Shown here: positions 52,697 through 61,401 of the stretch, piece after piece
How the letters are laid out: the number at the start of each line of letters is the position of its first letter
Position numbering within the stretch: the first letter of the stretch is position 1
NCBI GenBank assembly: GCA_000403295.2
Contig: KE159605.1
Location: forward strand, 738,168 to 802,167
Length of the DNA stretch: 64,000 nucleotides
Direction of reading: 5' to 3'
From: Lachnospiraceae bacterium M18-1
GTDB taxonomy: Bacteria; Bacillota; Clostridia; Lachnospirales; Lachnospiraceae
Notes under the pieces: model-generated
Database searches by the model: none
The model's input: the letters and a program-made list of their open reading frames with translations, nothing else
Told to the model about the DNA's origin: nothing
Position numbers and translations under genes: made by a program

Positions 52697-54832
52697 ATGA
52701 ACACATTTTCTGAAGTCTATAAAACGCTGAGGAGACAGAACCGGAAACAATACCTGCTGCTGTTCGGCTGCCTGTTTTTTTCCGCCCTGCTGATCTCCTC
52801 CTATATCTCCATGATGTACTCGCCCACGATCCTCACCGTTTTGCCGGAAGGCGGAGACAGCCGGAAACAGGTGATGATGATCTTCGTTCTGACCGCCATC
52901 GGATGCATGGTCTTTTCCCTGTACGCGGCCGGCCTGTTCTTCCGGCAGCGATCCAAAGACACCGGGATCTTTCTGGCCCTCGGGGCAGACAGAAGGCTTC
53001 TGGCCGTGCAGGTCTTAAAGGAAATGTGCCTGCTCCTGGCCCTGTCCTGCATCTGCGGCATTGTACTGAGCATCCCCTTTACCAGGGGCCTGTGGACGTT
53101 ATTCCGGCTGCTGGTTGTAGACACGGAAGAAATGACGCTGTTTTTAGATCCCCGGGCTTTTGTCTTTACACTGGCATTTTCCCTGATGGTCCTCTTCCTG
53201 CTGCTGTTCACAGGATACCGTTCCATCCAGAGGATCAGCGTCATTGACATCATCCACGAAAGCCACAGGTCAGAACCCATCCGCAGCGTGCCGAAAAGCT
53301 ATGGGAAGCTTGGGATTGCCCTCCTGTGCGCAGGTGTTTTTCTCGGATACCAGGGCCCTTCGTTTTTCATGTCCGTCTTCCACTGGAATCCGCCGGGCGC
53401 TCTGTCGGCTCTCTTATATCTTCCGGCCCTGACCGGCCTGTACATGATCCTTCTGCATACGGTCGTAAACGGATGGAGGCAGAGTACGCACCGCTATAAA
53501 AACCTGGTGTCCGACAGCCAGATGAAATTCCAGGGCCGTCAGACCGTGCAGACCCTTCTGGTCATGAGCATACTGATCGCAGGCGCTTATTTCGCGTCCT
53601 TCTATACCCCCGTCACAGGGACGGGCTCCGCTGCGGAGTACAGCTTAAGGCAGACAGACTTTCTCTACCGCTTCCGGATGGACCAGAAGATTCCCCGAAA
53701 ACCGGAAGTACAAAAACTGGCAGGCAGGTATGATGTAGAGATCACGGATTGGACGGATATCCCGGCAATCCGGCTGGGAGTGGACGGGACGGACAGAATC
53801 TGGATCCAGCAGGCCGTGGGCATGACGGAGGAACTCCGGTACCGAAGGCTGCTGTGTTCGGCGCTGTTTCTGCCGGAGTCGGCATACGCCAGCTATACCG
53901 GGGACGCGCCGGGGCTAAAGCCTGGAACACTGGGCGCGGTTTTCCGCGGGGACGCAAATCCGGACTCCTACAGTTCCCGCGATGTGTCACTGGTCACCAA
54001 TACACTGTCGGGAGAGACTATGAAGGTCGATTCCATCGTTCCCTTAAAGCATGACACCCTTTTCGGATACTATGTGATGAACGACGAAGATTTTCTGTCC
54101 ATGGAAACAGGCCTGAGTGAGGAATGGAAGGAAATGCTGTGCCTGTTTAACGTAACGGACTGGGAAAACAGCTATGATTTTGCCAAGGCACTGTTTTATG
54201 ACATTACAGACCATTCCGATCAAAACGTAGAGCTCTTCCAAAGCTGGGATCCGGTCGTAAAACAGATTGACGATCACGAAAAAGGCTTTTATTTTCTCGA
54301 CCCGGAGCATATAGAGGATCATGGATTCGAAAGAATTGATTATAACGAGCGGGACAGTTCCGCGTTCCGGCTGAACTGGGAATATATGCCCAAGTTCCGG
54401 ATTCTGGACAAACAGGATTTTTTGAAGACATTGGCTGTCTATTTCATGCTTTTCATTTTTATAGCCATTGTATGTTTCGCAGCCGTGTTTGTCATCGCCT
54501 TTACCAGGACTATGACCATCGTGCTGTCCGGAAGGCTGATCTATGAAGACCTGCGGCGTCTGGGCGCCTCCGATCCCTATCTGTATCATACGGTAAGGGA
54601 TCAGGCAAAACGCGTCTTTCTCACACCGGCAGTCGTGGGCACCAGCGCCATCTATTGCTTTTTTGCCATGATCCTGTATCTCAATGATCAGAGCTTTAGC
54701 CCCAGCGAGCTGACCGCTCTGTGGATCTGCGCCCTGGTGGCCGTCCCGGTCTCCCTGCTGTATTATGGAATCTACAGGGTCACGCTGCGCAAGGCGTGCC
54801 GGGTATTGGATATCCGCTGTAAAAAAGACTGA
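52697..54832 (+). CDS. FtsX-like ABC transporter permease, BceB type
   Basis: A 711-residue permease with about ten helices in a 1+3+... BceB-like layout. A large extracellular domain lies between about residues 305 and 580 (from YFASFYTPVTGTGSAAEYSL to the helix VYFMLFIFIAIVCFAAVFVI). The N-terminal MNTFSEVYKTLRRQNRKQYL and SKDTGIFLALGADRRLLAVQ are family features. Such pairs flip or free lipid-bound antimicrobial peptides and usually form a circuit with a two-component system; here the divergent GHKL/LytTR pair is the candidate. The peptide is unknown. Confidence 0.92.
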   Translation: MNTFSEVYKTLRRQNRKQYLLLFGCLFFSALLISSYISMMYSPTILTVLPEGGDSRKQVMMIFVLTAIGCMVFSLYAAGLFFRQRSKDTGIFLALGADRRLLAVQVLKEMCLLLALSCICGIVLSIPFTRGLWTLFRLLVVDTEEMTLFLDPRAFVFTLAFSLMVLFLLLFTGYRSIQRISVIDIIHESHRSEPIRSVPKSYGKLGIALLCAGVFLGYQGPSFFMSVFHWNPPGALSALLYLPALTGLYMILLHTVVNGWRQSTHRYKNLVSDSQMKFQGRQTVQTLLVMSILIAGAYFASFYTPVTGTGSAAEYSLRQTDFLYRFRMDQKIPRKPEVQKLAGRYDVEITDWTDIPAIRLGVDGTDRIWIQQAVGMTEELRYRRLLCSALFLPESAYASYTGDAPGLKPGTLGAVFRGDANPDSYSSRDVSLVTNTLSGETMKVDSIVPLKHDTLFGYYVMNDEDFLSMETGLSEEWKEMLCLFNVTDWENSYDFAKALFYDITDHSDQNVELFQSWDPVVKQIDDHEKGFYFLDPEHIEDHGFERIDYNERDSSAFRLNWEYMPKFRILDKQDFLKTLAVYFMLFIFIAIVCFAAVFVIAFTRTMTIVLSGRLIYEDLRRLGASDPYLYHTVRDQAKRVFLTPAVVGTSAIYCFFAMILYLNDQSFSPSELTALWICALVAVPVSLLYYGIYRVTLRKACRVLDIRCKKD

Positions 54833-54893
54833 AACAGTCCGGTAAAAATTCAGGCTTTTTCCAGGCCCTGGATTTTTACCGGACTGTTTTCTT
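54833..54893. terminator. bidirectional terminator between the ABC permease and the nucleoside operon
   Basis: AACAGTCCGGTAAAAAT pairs perfectly with ATTTTTACCGGACTGTT (17 bp). The loop itself can fold as CAGG...CCTG. It begins right at the permease stop and ends in TTTTC, serving both converging transcripts. Confidence 0.88.
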
Positions 54894-54953
54894 CTTTTAG
54901 CAGATATATTGGGGAGTCCTATGTCAATACCCAAAATACTCCTAATGCGGGAT

Positions 54954-55871
54954 CTAATCCTTAATATCTCCGGAAGCCTGCGGTCCCTTTGCTTTTCCCC
55001 CGGCAATGATCAAGACAAACATCGTCAGCAGATATGGCAGCATCTGAAGAAATTGTTCCGGAATGTTAAAATCCAGTGTAATTCTAACAGCCTGTGAAAA
55101 GGCGAACAGCAGGCTTGCCAGAAAAGACCCCAGAGGGTTCCAGCCTCCAAAGATTGTCGCGGCCAGGGCGATATATCCCCGTCCCGCAACCATTTCCTTT
55201 ACAAAAAGATTACTTTGGACGATTGATAAGAAGGAACCGGACAGACCGCAGAGCATTCCACAGATAATAACTGCAGTATAACGGTATCTGGTAACATCAA
55301 TTCCTGCAGCGGCGGCCGCCTGCGGGTGGTCACCGATCGTGCGCAGACGCAGCCCTGTTTTTGTACGGTACATCATATACCAGGAAATCGCCACGATCAG
55401 TATCGTAATATATAAATACGGAGACTGATTATCAAACAGCGGGCCGATCACCGGCAGTTTATGAAGAAAAGGAATCGTCACAGCCGGTATCTGGGCAACC
55501 TCTCCGCTCAGTCCTTCTTTGTCCCATATGGCCTTGCACAGCACGATCGTCAGACCGGATGAAAAAATATTGATTCCCACACCGCTTACTGCCTGATTCG
55601 TATGATATCTGATGCAAAGGACTGCATGAATCAGGCCAAAGGCTCCGCCCATTAAAATTGCCGATAAGGTTCCTATCCAGGGGGAATGAAACACGGATGT
55701 CCCTATGACCGCCCCCAGCGCGCCGGAAAGCATCATGCCTTCAATCCCGAGATTGATGATACCGCTTCGTTCACAGATCACGCTTCCGATAGAAGCAAGA
55801 ATCAACGGCACAGCCATCCGTAGTGTTGCAAGCAGCATATTCATAGAAATCAGATGCTCTAAATTATCCAC
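54954..55871 (-). CDS. nucleoside ABC transporter permease (NupQ/YufQ-like)
   Basis: A 305-residue permease of the BPD_transp_2 family with eight to ten helices. Family features are GSVICERSGIINLGIEGMML and ALAATIFGGWNPLGSFLASL. It overlaps nothing but abuts the upstream permease gene exactly (stop then start). In the RnsABCD/NupNOPQ class two unlike permeases work with one double ATPase. It is the last gene of the operon. Confidence 0.92.
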   Translation of the reverse strand: MDNLEHLISMNMLLATLRMAVPLILASIGSVICERSGIINLGIEGMMLSGALGAVIGTSVFHSPWIGTLSAILMGGAFGLIHAVLCIRYHTNQAVSGVGINIFSSGLTIVLCKAIWDKEGLSGEVAQIPAVTIPFLHKLPVIGPLFDNQSPYLYITILIVAISWYMMYRTKTGLRLRTIGDHPQAAAAAGIDVTRYRYTAVIICGMLCGLSGSFLSIVQSNLFVKEMVAGRGYIALAATIFGGWNPLGSFLASLLFAFSQAVRITLDFNIPEQFLQMLPYLLTMFVLIIAGGKAKGPQASGDIKD

Positions 55872-56924
55872 CTATTTACTCCCCCTTCCTTTTCTAAAAG
55901 AAACAAGTTCCGGTGTTGCCACGAATAAGATTACAAGCCCCTGCATCACTTTGATCATGCTGGTAGATACTCCTGCCACATAGCTCATTTTCATTGCACC
56001 GGATTCCATGATTCCGAACAGCAGCGCACTCAACAGCACTCCTGCCGGATGGTTTCTTCCCAATACCGCTACCGCAATCCCTGTAAAACCATATCCGGGT
56101 GAAAATCCATCCACAAACTTCCCGGTTTTTCCAAATACTTCTGTTATGCCTGTCAATGCAGCCAGAGCCCCGCTTACAGCCATTGTCATGATGACAGTCC
56201 ATGTCATTCCGATTCCGGATGCCTGCGCAGCTCCCCTGTTTTCGCCAACTGCACGGATATGAAATCCTGCCCGTGTTTTGCGAAAGAATACGTAAAATAA
56301 GACAGCTAATATAACTGCAAGGAAAAGCGCCGTAGTCAGCTGAGATTTTGGAATCAGTTTTCTAAGCATATAGTCATCCCCAACTGCAGCTGTCTGCGCC
56401 ACACTGGAAGCGGGATCCTGCATTGGGCCGTGGACGCAGTAGCTTACAAAAAATCTTAAAATATAATTCAGCATGATCGCCACCAGAACTTCGTTCAAAT
56501 TCAGCTTAGCTTTTAGAAAGCCGTTCAGCCCTCCGGCAATCCCACCGGCCAGCATGCCTGCGGCGAAAGACACAGGAAGTACGATCGTACCCGGCATGCC
56601 CTGCATTTGTAACGCGGTGACAGTTGCTGCAAATCCCCCGATATACAGCTGGCCTTCGCATCCAATATTAAAAAGTCCTCCTTTATTGGAATACGCACAT
56701 GCCAGCCCTACAAACATCAATGGTACTGCTTTTCCTAATGTTGTCGCAACCGCATTGCGTGAGCCAAAAGCACCGGCCAGCATTGCACCGGCTGCTTCCA
56801 TCGGATCGTATCCGGAAAACAACATGATGATCGCTGTTACCAGCAATGACAGAATAATTGCAATGACAGAAAAAAACAAATCCTGCAGATGCGGCGCTGC
56901 CACATTCTTTCTTTTCACCTCCAT
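55872..56924 (-). CDS. nucleoside ABC transporter permease (NupP/YufP-like)
   Basis: A 350-residue permease, longer than its partner. It contains YSNKGGLFNIGCEGQLYIGG, the matching family loop, and GYGFTGIAVAVLGRNHPAGV. About ten helices are visible. The start follows GGCGGGAAATAG and begins immediately after the ATPase stop. Together with the next gene it forms the membrane channel for nucleosides. Confidence 0.92.
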   Translation of the reverse strand: MEVKRKNVAAPHLQDLFFSVIAIILSLLVTAIIMLFSGYDPMEAAGAMLAGAFGSRNAVATTLGKAVPLMFVGLACAYSNKGGLFNIGCEGQLYIGGFAATVTALQMQGMPGTIVLPVSFAAGMLAGGIAGGLNGFLKAKLNLNEVLVAIMLNYILRFFVSYCVHGPMQDPASSVAQTAAVGDDYMLRKLIPKSQLTTALFLAVILAVLFYVFFRKTRAGFHIRAVGENRGAAQASGIGMTWTVIMTMAVSGALAALTGITEVFGKTGKFVDGFSPGYGFTGIAVAVLGRNHPAGVLLSALLFGIMESGAMKMSYVAGVSTSMIKVMQGLVILFVATPELVSFRKGRGSK

Positions 56925-58421
56925 CTATTTCCCGCCTTTCTGTCCGGCCATCAGCAGGCCTATGGACTCTCTTGTAAACTCCTCGTTTCTCCTCAGATCC
57001 ATAATCTCACCTTTATACAGCACCGCGATCTTGTCACTGAGCTGAAAGATATCCGTCAGCTCCGCAGAGATCAATAAAATAGCTTTTCCCTGTCTTCTCA
57101 GATCCAGTAATATTTCATGTATATAGTGGATCGCACCGATATCCAGCCCCCGTACTGGCTGGCATACCAGCACAAAATCCGAATTTTTTTCCACTTCCCT
57201 GCTCAGAACCATTTTTTGTTGATTCCCCCCTGACAGAGACCCCGCCGCCTGCTTTTCATCTACCGCGCGAACGTCATATTTCTTCATAGATTCTGCTGCC
57301 GTCCTGTTTAAAAATGTATAGTCTATCAATCCTCTTTTGACAAACTTTTCGTTATATTGATTTCCGAGCAAATAATTGTCCAGGATTGGAAAACCTGGTA
57401 AAATTGCCCGCTCATGCCTCGAAGAAGGGATATAGCTGATCCCTTTTTGCAGACGCTTTCTGGTCGGCCATTTTGTCACATCCTCCCCTTTGATCACGAT
57501 ACTCCCTTCTTTACACCTTTGAAATCCCATCAAGATTTCTTCCAGCTGCATCTGTCCATTTCCTTCTACACCGGCAATCCCCACGATCTCTCCCGCATGG
57601 ATATCAAGAGAGATTGTGCCTCCGGCATTGTCCAGGATACGTACTTTATTCAATGAGACGATCACGTCCCCCTCTTTGCCGGGCACCCGTTCCAGTTTAT
57701 CGTCCACCTCGCGCCCCACCATTTGATTCGCAAGCTGCTTTACCGTCACATCCTCTGTGGCCGTATGATATACAGACCGTCCTCCCCTGAGTACAGTAAC
57801 CGAATCCGAAACCGCCTTCGTCTCATTGAGCTTATGTGTAATAAAAATAATCGTTTTTCCCTGTCTCTTCATATCGCGGAAAATGTCCAGCAGCTGGTCT
57901 GCTTCCTGAGGCGTAAGCACGGCAGTCGGTTCATCCAGGATAATAATTTCTGCACCGCGGTAAAGTGTCTTCAAAATCTCAACACGCTGCTTCATCCCTA
58001 TAGAAAGGCCTGCGACTTTATCTTCTGCAGACAATCCAAAATTATAGTTGTCTGATAATTGCTGCACCTGCCGGACCGCCGTCTTCCTGTCAACTCCAAA
58101 TTTCCCCGGTTCATTCCCAACAACCACATTTTCCCATACCGTCAATGCATCAACCAACATAAAATGCTGATGTACCATCCCAAGTCCACATTGAAATGCT
58201 TTCCTGGCAGAATGTTTTTCGATATTCTCTCCATCAATCTTCAGCAGTCCTTCATCTGCCTTATATAACCCAAAGAGAATATTCATAAGCGTGGTCTTTC
58301 CGGCGCCGTTCTCACCAAGCAGACAGTGTATTTCCCCTTTTTCTACAAGAAAATCAATCTGGCTGTTTGCCGCAAAACTGCCGAAGTATTTTGTAATATT
58401 TCTCATTTCTACAGCTAGCAC
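56925..58421 (-). CDS. nucleoside ABC transporter double ATPase (NupO/YufO-like)
   Basis: A 499-residue protein with two ABC domains. The first has CLLGENGAGKTTLMNILFGL and LSIGMKQRVEILKTLYRGAE followed by IIILDEPTAVLTP. The second has a degenerate P-loop (IAGVEGNGQMQLEEILMG) but a good signature LSGGNQQKMVLSREVEKNSD and VCQPVRGLDIGAI. This uneven pair is normal for sugar/nucleoside importers of this class. I chose the GTG at 58421, which follows GAGGTGAGAATA; the ATG 15 nt later is possible. Confidence 0.93.
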   Translation of the reverse strand: MLAVEMRNITKYFGSFAANSQIDFLVEKGEIHCLLGENGAGKTTLMNILFGLYKADEGLLKIDGENIEKHSARKAFQCGLGMVHQHFMLVDALTVWENVVVGNEPGKFGVDRKTAVRQVQQLSDNYNFGLSAEDKVAGLSIGMKQRVEILKTLYRGAEIIILDEPTAVLTPQEADQLLDIFRDMKRQGKTIIFITHKLNETKAVSDSVTVLRGGRSVYHTATEDVTVKQLANQMVGREVDDKLERVPGKEGDVIVSLNKVRILDNAGGTISLDIHAGEIVGIAGVEGNGQMQLEEILMGFQRCKEGSIVIKGEDVTKWPTRKRLQKGISYIPSSRHERAILPGFPILDNYLLGNQYNEKFVKRGLIDYTFLNRTAAESMKKYDVRAVDEKQAAGSLSGGNQQKMVLSREVEKNSDFVLVCQPVRGLDIGAIHYIHEILLDLRRQGKAILLISAELTDIFQLSDKIAVLYKGEIMDLRRNEEFTRESIGLLMAGQKGGK

Positions 58422-58499
58422 TATTCTCACCTCAATTATTCCTCTGGAGATAAAAAAGAAGATGCTCCATTGCAGAATCACATCTTCTTTTTCTGATTT

Positions 58500-59555
58500 T
58501 TACAATTCTGACGGTACCTCAATCTCTCCGCTGATTATCTTTTCTTTGATTTCTTCTAACAGTTCTACCGTCTCGTCAGATACCTTAATATTACTTCCTT
58601 CCAGAGTATAACCGATTCCATCGTCTGACAGTCCTAATACTGTTTCTTCACCTGTTTTGAGCTTTCCGTTTAATGTAGATTCTATGATATCGTATGCCGC
58701 ATTATCTACACGTTTCAGCATGCTGGCAGCAATGTGGTCCGGATCAATGGTATTCTGGTTTGAATTTACGCCGATGGCAATGAAATCTGATTCCTTAGCC
58801 GCTGCAAAAACCCCAAGCCCCGAACCTCCGGCTGCATGGAATATGATGTCATTTCCCTTCGCATGCTGGCTGTTCGCAATTTCCTTTGCCGTCGTAGTAT
58901 CTCCAAACGGGTTGTCCCCTCCGACATATTGTATCGTAACCTCTGCCTCTGTATCAATATACTGGATTCCTGCCCGGTATCCGGCCGCAAATCTGTCTAT
59001 CGTTTCTGATTCTATTGCACCTACAAAGCCATACTTGTGGTTATCTTCCAGACTATATGACGATGCATCCTGCTTCATATATGCCGCAAGGGCGCCCACT
59101 AAAAAGGCTCCTTCCTGCTCCTTGCTTGCATAGCTTGCCACATTCTCTTCCAGAAGTGTCGCGTCGATCAGGGCATACTGCTGATCCGGATAATCGGGAA
59201 CAACTGTTGTAAAAGCATCCAGCTGGTCAAATGCGATTCCGATTATGACTGCATAGTCGCCAGAATCGCTCATATCCCGAAGAATGGTTTCAAAATCCGT
59301 GACTTCTTTCGGTTCGGCATAGTCAAAGTCTACCCCCAGTTCTTCTTTTGCACGTTCCAGGCCGCTGTATACCAGATCATTATAGGATTGGTCTCCGAGT
59401 CCGCCGATTCCCAATATGACTGCCGCCTTAATGTCCGCTCCCGTCACTTCGGAGTCGCTTGTCGCATCCGTTTTGTTCCCTTTGTCTGAGCTGGAACAAC
59501 CGGTAAAACTAAAAACCATGATCAGTGTCAATAAAACAGATATTATTTTTTTCAT
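58500..59555 (-). CDS. BMP family nucleoside-binding lipoprotein
   Basis: A 351-residue lipoprotein (signal ending VFSFTGCSSSDKG). The mature chain has AAVILGIGGLGDQSYNDLVY, FVGAIESETIDRFAAGYRAG and HAAGGSGLGVFAAAKESDFI, the PnrA/BmpA pattern for binding purine or other nucleosides. The ATG at 59555 has GGAGG 7 nt upstream. It lies between the nucleoside hydrolase gene and the transporter genes, and delivers substrate to them. Confidence 0.94.
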   Translation of the reverse strand: MKKIISVLLTLIMVFSFTGCSSSDKGNKTDATSDSEVTGADIKAAVILGIGGLGDQSYNDLVYSGLERAKEELGVDFDYAEPKEVTDFETILRDMSDSGDYAVIIGIAFDQLDAFTTVVPDYPDQQYALIDATLLEENVASYASKEQEGAFLVGALAAYMKQDASSYSLEDNHKYGFVGAIESETIDRFAAGYRAGIQYIDTEAEVTIQYVGGDNPFGDTTTAKEIANSQHAKGNDIIFHAAGGSGLGVFAAAKESDFIAIGVNSNQNTIDPDHIAASMLKRVDNAAYDIIESTLNGKLKTGEETVLGLSDDGIGYTLEGSNIKVSDETVELLEEIKEKIISGEIEVPSEL

Positions 59556-59594
59556 ATGCATTCCTCCTCGTATTTTTTACACAATTCATTTCCT

Positions 59595-60539
59595 CTACTG
59601 AAACACCGCAAACAATGTATTCAGCGCTCTTGCCGCATCTACCTCCATACAATGCCCGACATACCTTCCCGTGATCGGATGCTCCCTCAAATCTGTGACT
59701 ACCATGCCGCGGCAATATTCCCCTTTGCATTCTATCCTTGTAATCCGTTTCTGTATCGACATAATGCTTGGATCTACTGCTGCAATCATCGCCAGCGGAT
59801 CATGGAGCGGACAGCAGTCACGCATCCAGTTTTGCATACGCGCCCCCCGCATATACCATTTCATTTCCTGCTGCAAAAATGCAAGTATCTTCCTGTATTC
59901 CTCTCTGCAGCCTGCCGCCGCCTGGTCCAGATCTGCCTTTCGCAGTATTGTTTTTAATGTAACGTCCAGACCAACCATCGTCAGATTCCATGGAGCCTGC
60001 ACCACAAGGTCCGCAGCTTCCGGATCGCCTCCGATATTCGCCTCTGCTACCGGGGAAATATTTCCGGGCGCGTATATCGCTCCTCCCATGGATACGACAC
60101 TGTTGATTTTTTTATACAAATCCGGATATTTCCTCAAAGACAATGCAATATTTGTCATACGCCCCAGAGTGATCAGCGTAAGTTCTCCTTCATGTCTGCA
60201 TGCCGTCTGATATAAAAAATCACAGGCATCCATATCTTCCGGTTTTTGGTCTGCCGGAGGCAATTCTACATTACCAATGCCGTTTTTTCCATGTATAAAT
60301 TCCGGAAACTCTGCACATTCTCCTATAATCGGCCTCTCTGCGCCAATACAGACTGGAACTCTGCCCTCCGCCCCTGCCAGTTTCAGGATCCTCAATGTAT
60401 TCTCCGCCCCTTGTTTTGCACTTACATTTCCTGCACTTGTTGTAATTCCCACAACTTCGATATCTGGCCGGAGCAGCGCGAATAAAATTGCCATGGAATC
60501 ATCTACACCTGTGTCACAGTCAATGAAGATTTTTTTCAT
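59595..60539 (-). CDS. nucleoside hydrolase
   Basis: A 314-residue enzyme splitting nucleosides into base and ribose. It starts MKKIFIDCDTGVDDSMAILF with the calcium-binding DxDxxxDD motif. Other family parts are EVVGITTSAGNVSAKQGAEN, TLITLGRMTNIALSLRKYPD and a late His region (CPLHDPLAMIAAVDPSIM). The GGTGAT ribosome site supports the ATG at 60539. Base specificity cannot be told from sequence. Its place between an importer and a glycyl radical pair suggests that the released ribose or base is further processed. Confidence 0.93.
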   Translation of the reverse strand: MKKIFIDCDTGVDDSMAILFALLRPDIEVVGITTSAGNVSAKQGAENTLRILKLAGAEGRVPVCIGAERPIIGECAEFPEFIHGKNGIGNVELPPADQKPEDMDACDFLYQTACRHEGELTLITLGRMTNIALSLRKYPDLYKKINSVVSMGGAIYAPGNISPVAEANIGGDPEAADLVVQAPWNLTMVGLDVTLKTILRKADLDQAAAGCREEYRKILAFLQQEMKWYMRGARMQNWMRDCCPLHDPLAMIAAVDPSIMSIQKRITRIECKGEYCRGMVVTDLREHPITGRYVGHCMEVDAARALNTLFAVFQ

Positions 60540-60561
60540 ATATATCACCTTCTTTCATGTT

Positions 60562-61401
60562 TCATATTATCACAACATCATCAAACCCATTATTTTCTGC
60601 AATCCTCTTATAACGCTCCATTTCAGAAGGCTTTGGGATCCTCAATATGTCGTTATAGGGAGGGCGCACCCCAAACTTCCGATATGCTATAAGTTTATAA
60701 CGGATTGATCTCTCCTTTAAATATGGTTTGAGCAATTTCGTGATTCTATCCACTGTATCCTCATTGGGCAGACAGTCCGGCACGATCACTGTACGTATTT
60801 CTTCCAGCTTCCCGCATTCTGCAAGAAATACGGCATTTTTCAAAACCATTTTATTATCCTTCCCCGTCAGCTTCATGTGTGCCTCCTGGTCAAATGCCTT
60901 CACATCCAGCATGACGCCATCGCAGACCTGTAAGAGTTCCTCATCCCGGGTATAATCATAGCTTCCATTGCTGTCAGCCAAAGCAGACAACTTCTGCTCC
61001 TTTGCCAGCCGGAACAGTTCCAGGACAAAATCTCTTTGCAGAGAGCATTCCCCTCCGGATACAGTGATCCCTCGGATAAATGGAATATCACCGCTTATCG
61101 CATCCATGACCTGCTTTGCAGAATAATCTTTTGTCCGCGGCGATGATAAATGAGGACAGATCTGAATGCAGCTGTCACACCCGCAGCAAATCTTTTCGCT
61201 CCACTGCATCGCTCCATTATAAATCCGAAGCGCACCGGCCGGACAATGTCCGATGCAGGCTCCGCACAAAGTACAGGTCCCTATCGTTTCCGGATTGTGG
61301 CAATACAGACATTGATAATTACATCCCTGAAGGAATATGACGGCTCGATTTCCCGGACCATCGACAACACTGCTATGTATAATTTTGTTTATAACCGCCA
61401 T
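60562..61401 (-). CDS. yjjW: YjjW-family glycyl radical enzyme activase
   Basis: A 279-residue radical SAM enzyme. The catalytic cluster motif is QGCNYQCLYCHNP (Cys27, 31, 34). It is followed by two inserted ferredoxin-type clusters (CTLCGACIGHCP and CCGCDSCIQICP), typical of glycyl radical activases. Then come TVSGGECSLQRDFVLELFRL and DGVMLDVKAFDQEAHMKLTG. It installs the radical on the partner enzyme encoded just before it; TGATG joins the stop of yjjI to its ATG. A GTG at 61404 is the alternative start. Confidence 0.92.
   Translation of the reverse strand: MAVINKIIHSSVVDGPGNRAVIFLQGCNYQCLYCHNPETIGTCTLCGACIGHCPAGALRIYNGAMQWSEKICCGCDSCIQICPHLSSPRTKDYSAKQVMDAISGDIPFIRGITVSGGECSLQRDFVLELFRLAKEQKLSALADSNGSYDYTRDEELLQVCDGVMLDVKAFDQEAHMKLTGKDNKMVLKNAVFLAECGKLEEIRTVIVPDCLPNEDTVDRITKLLKPYLKERSIRYKLIAYRKFGVRPPYNDILRIPKPSEMERYKRIAENNGFDDVVII

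Noticed and set aside
54044..55006. 320-codon minus-strand frame over the 3' half of the BceB-type permease
   Set aside because: Antisense to the permease, crosses the bidirectional terminator, and enters the next operon; low-complexity Lys/Gln/His-rich translation.
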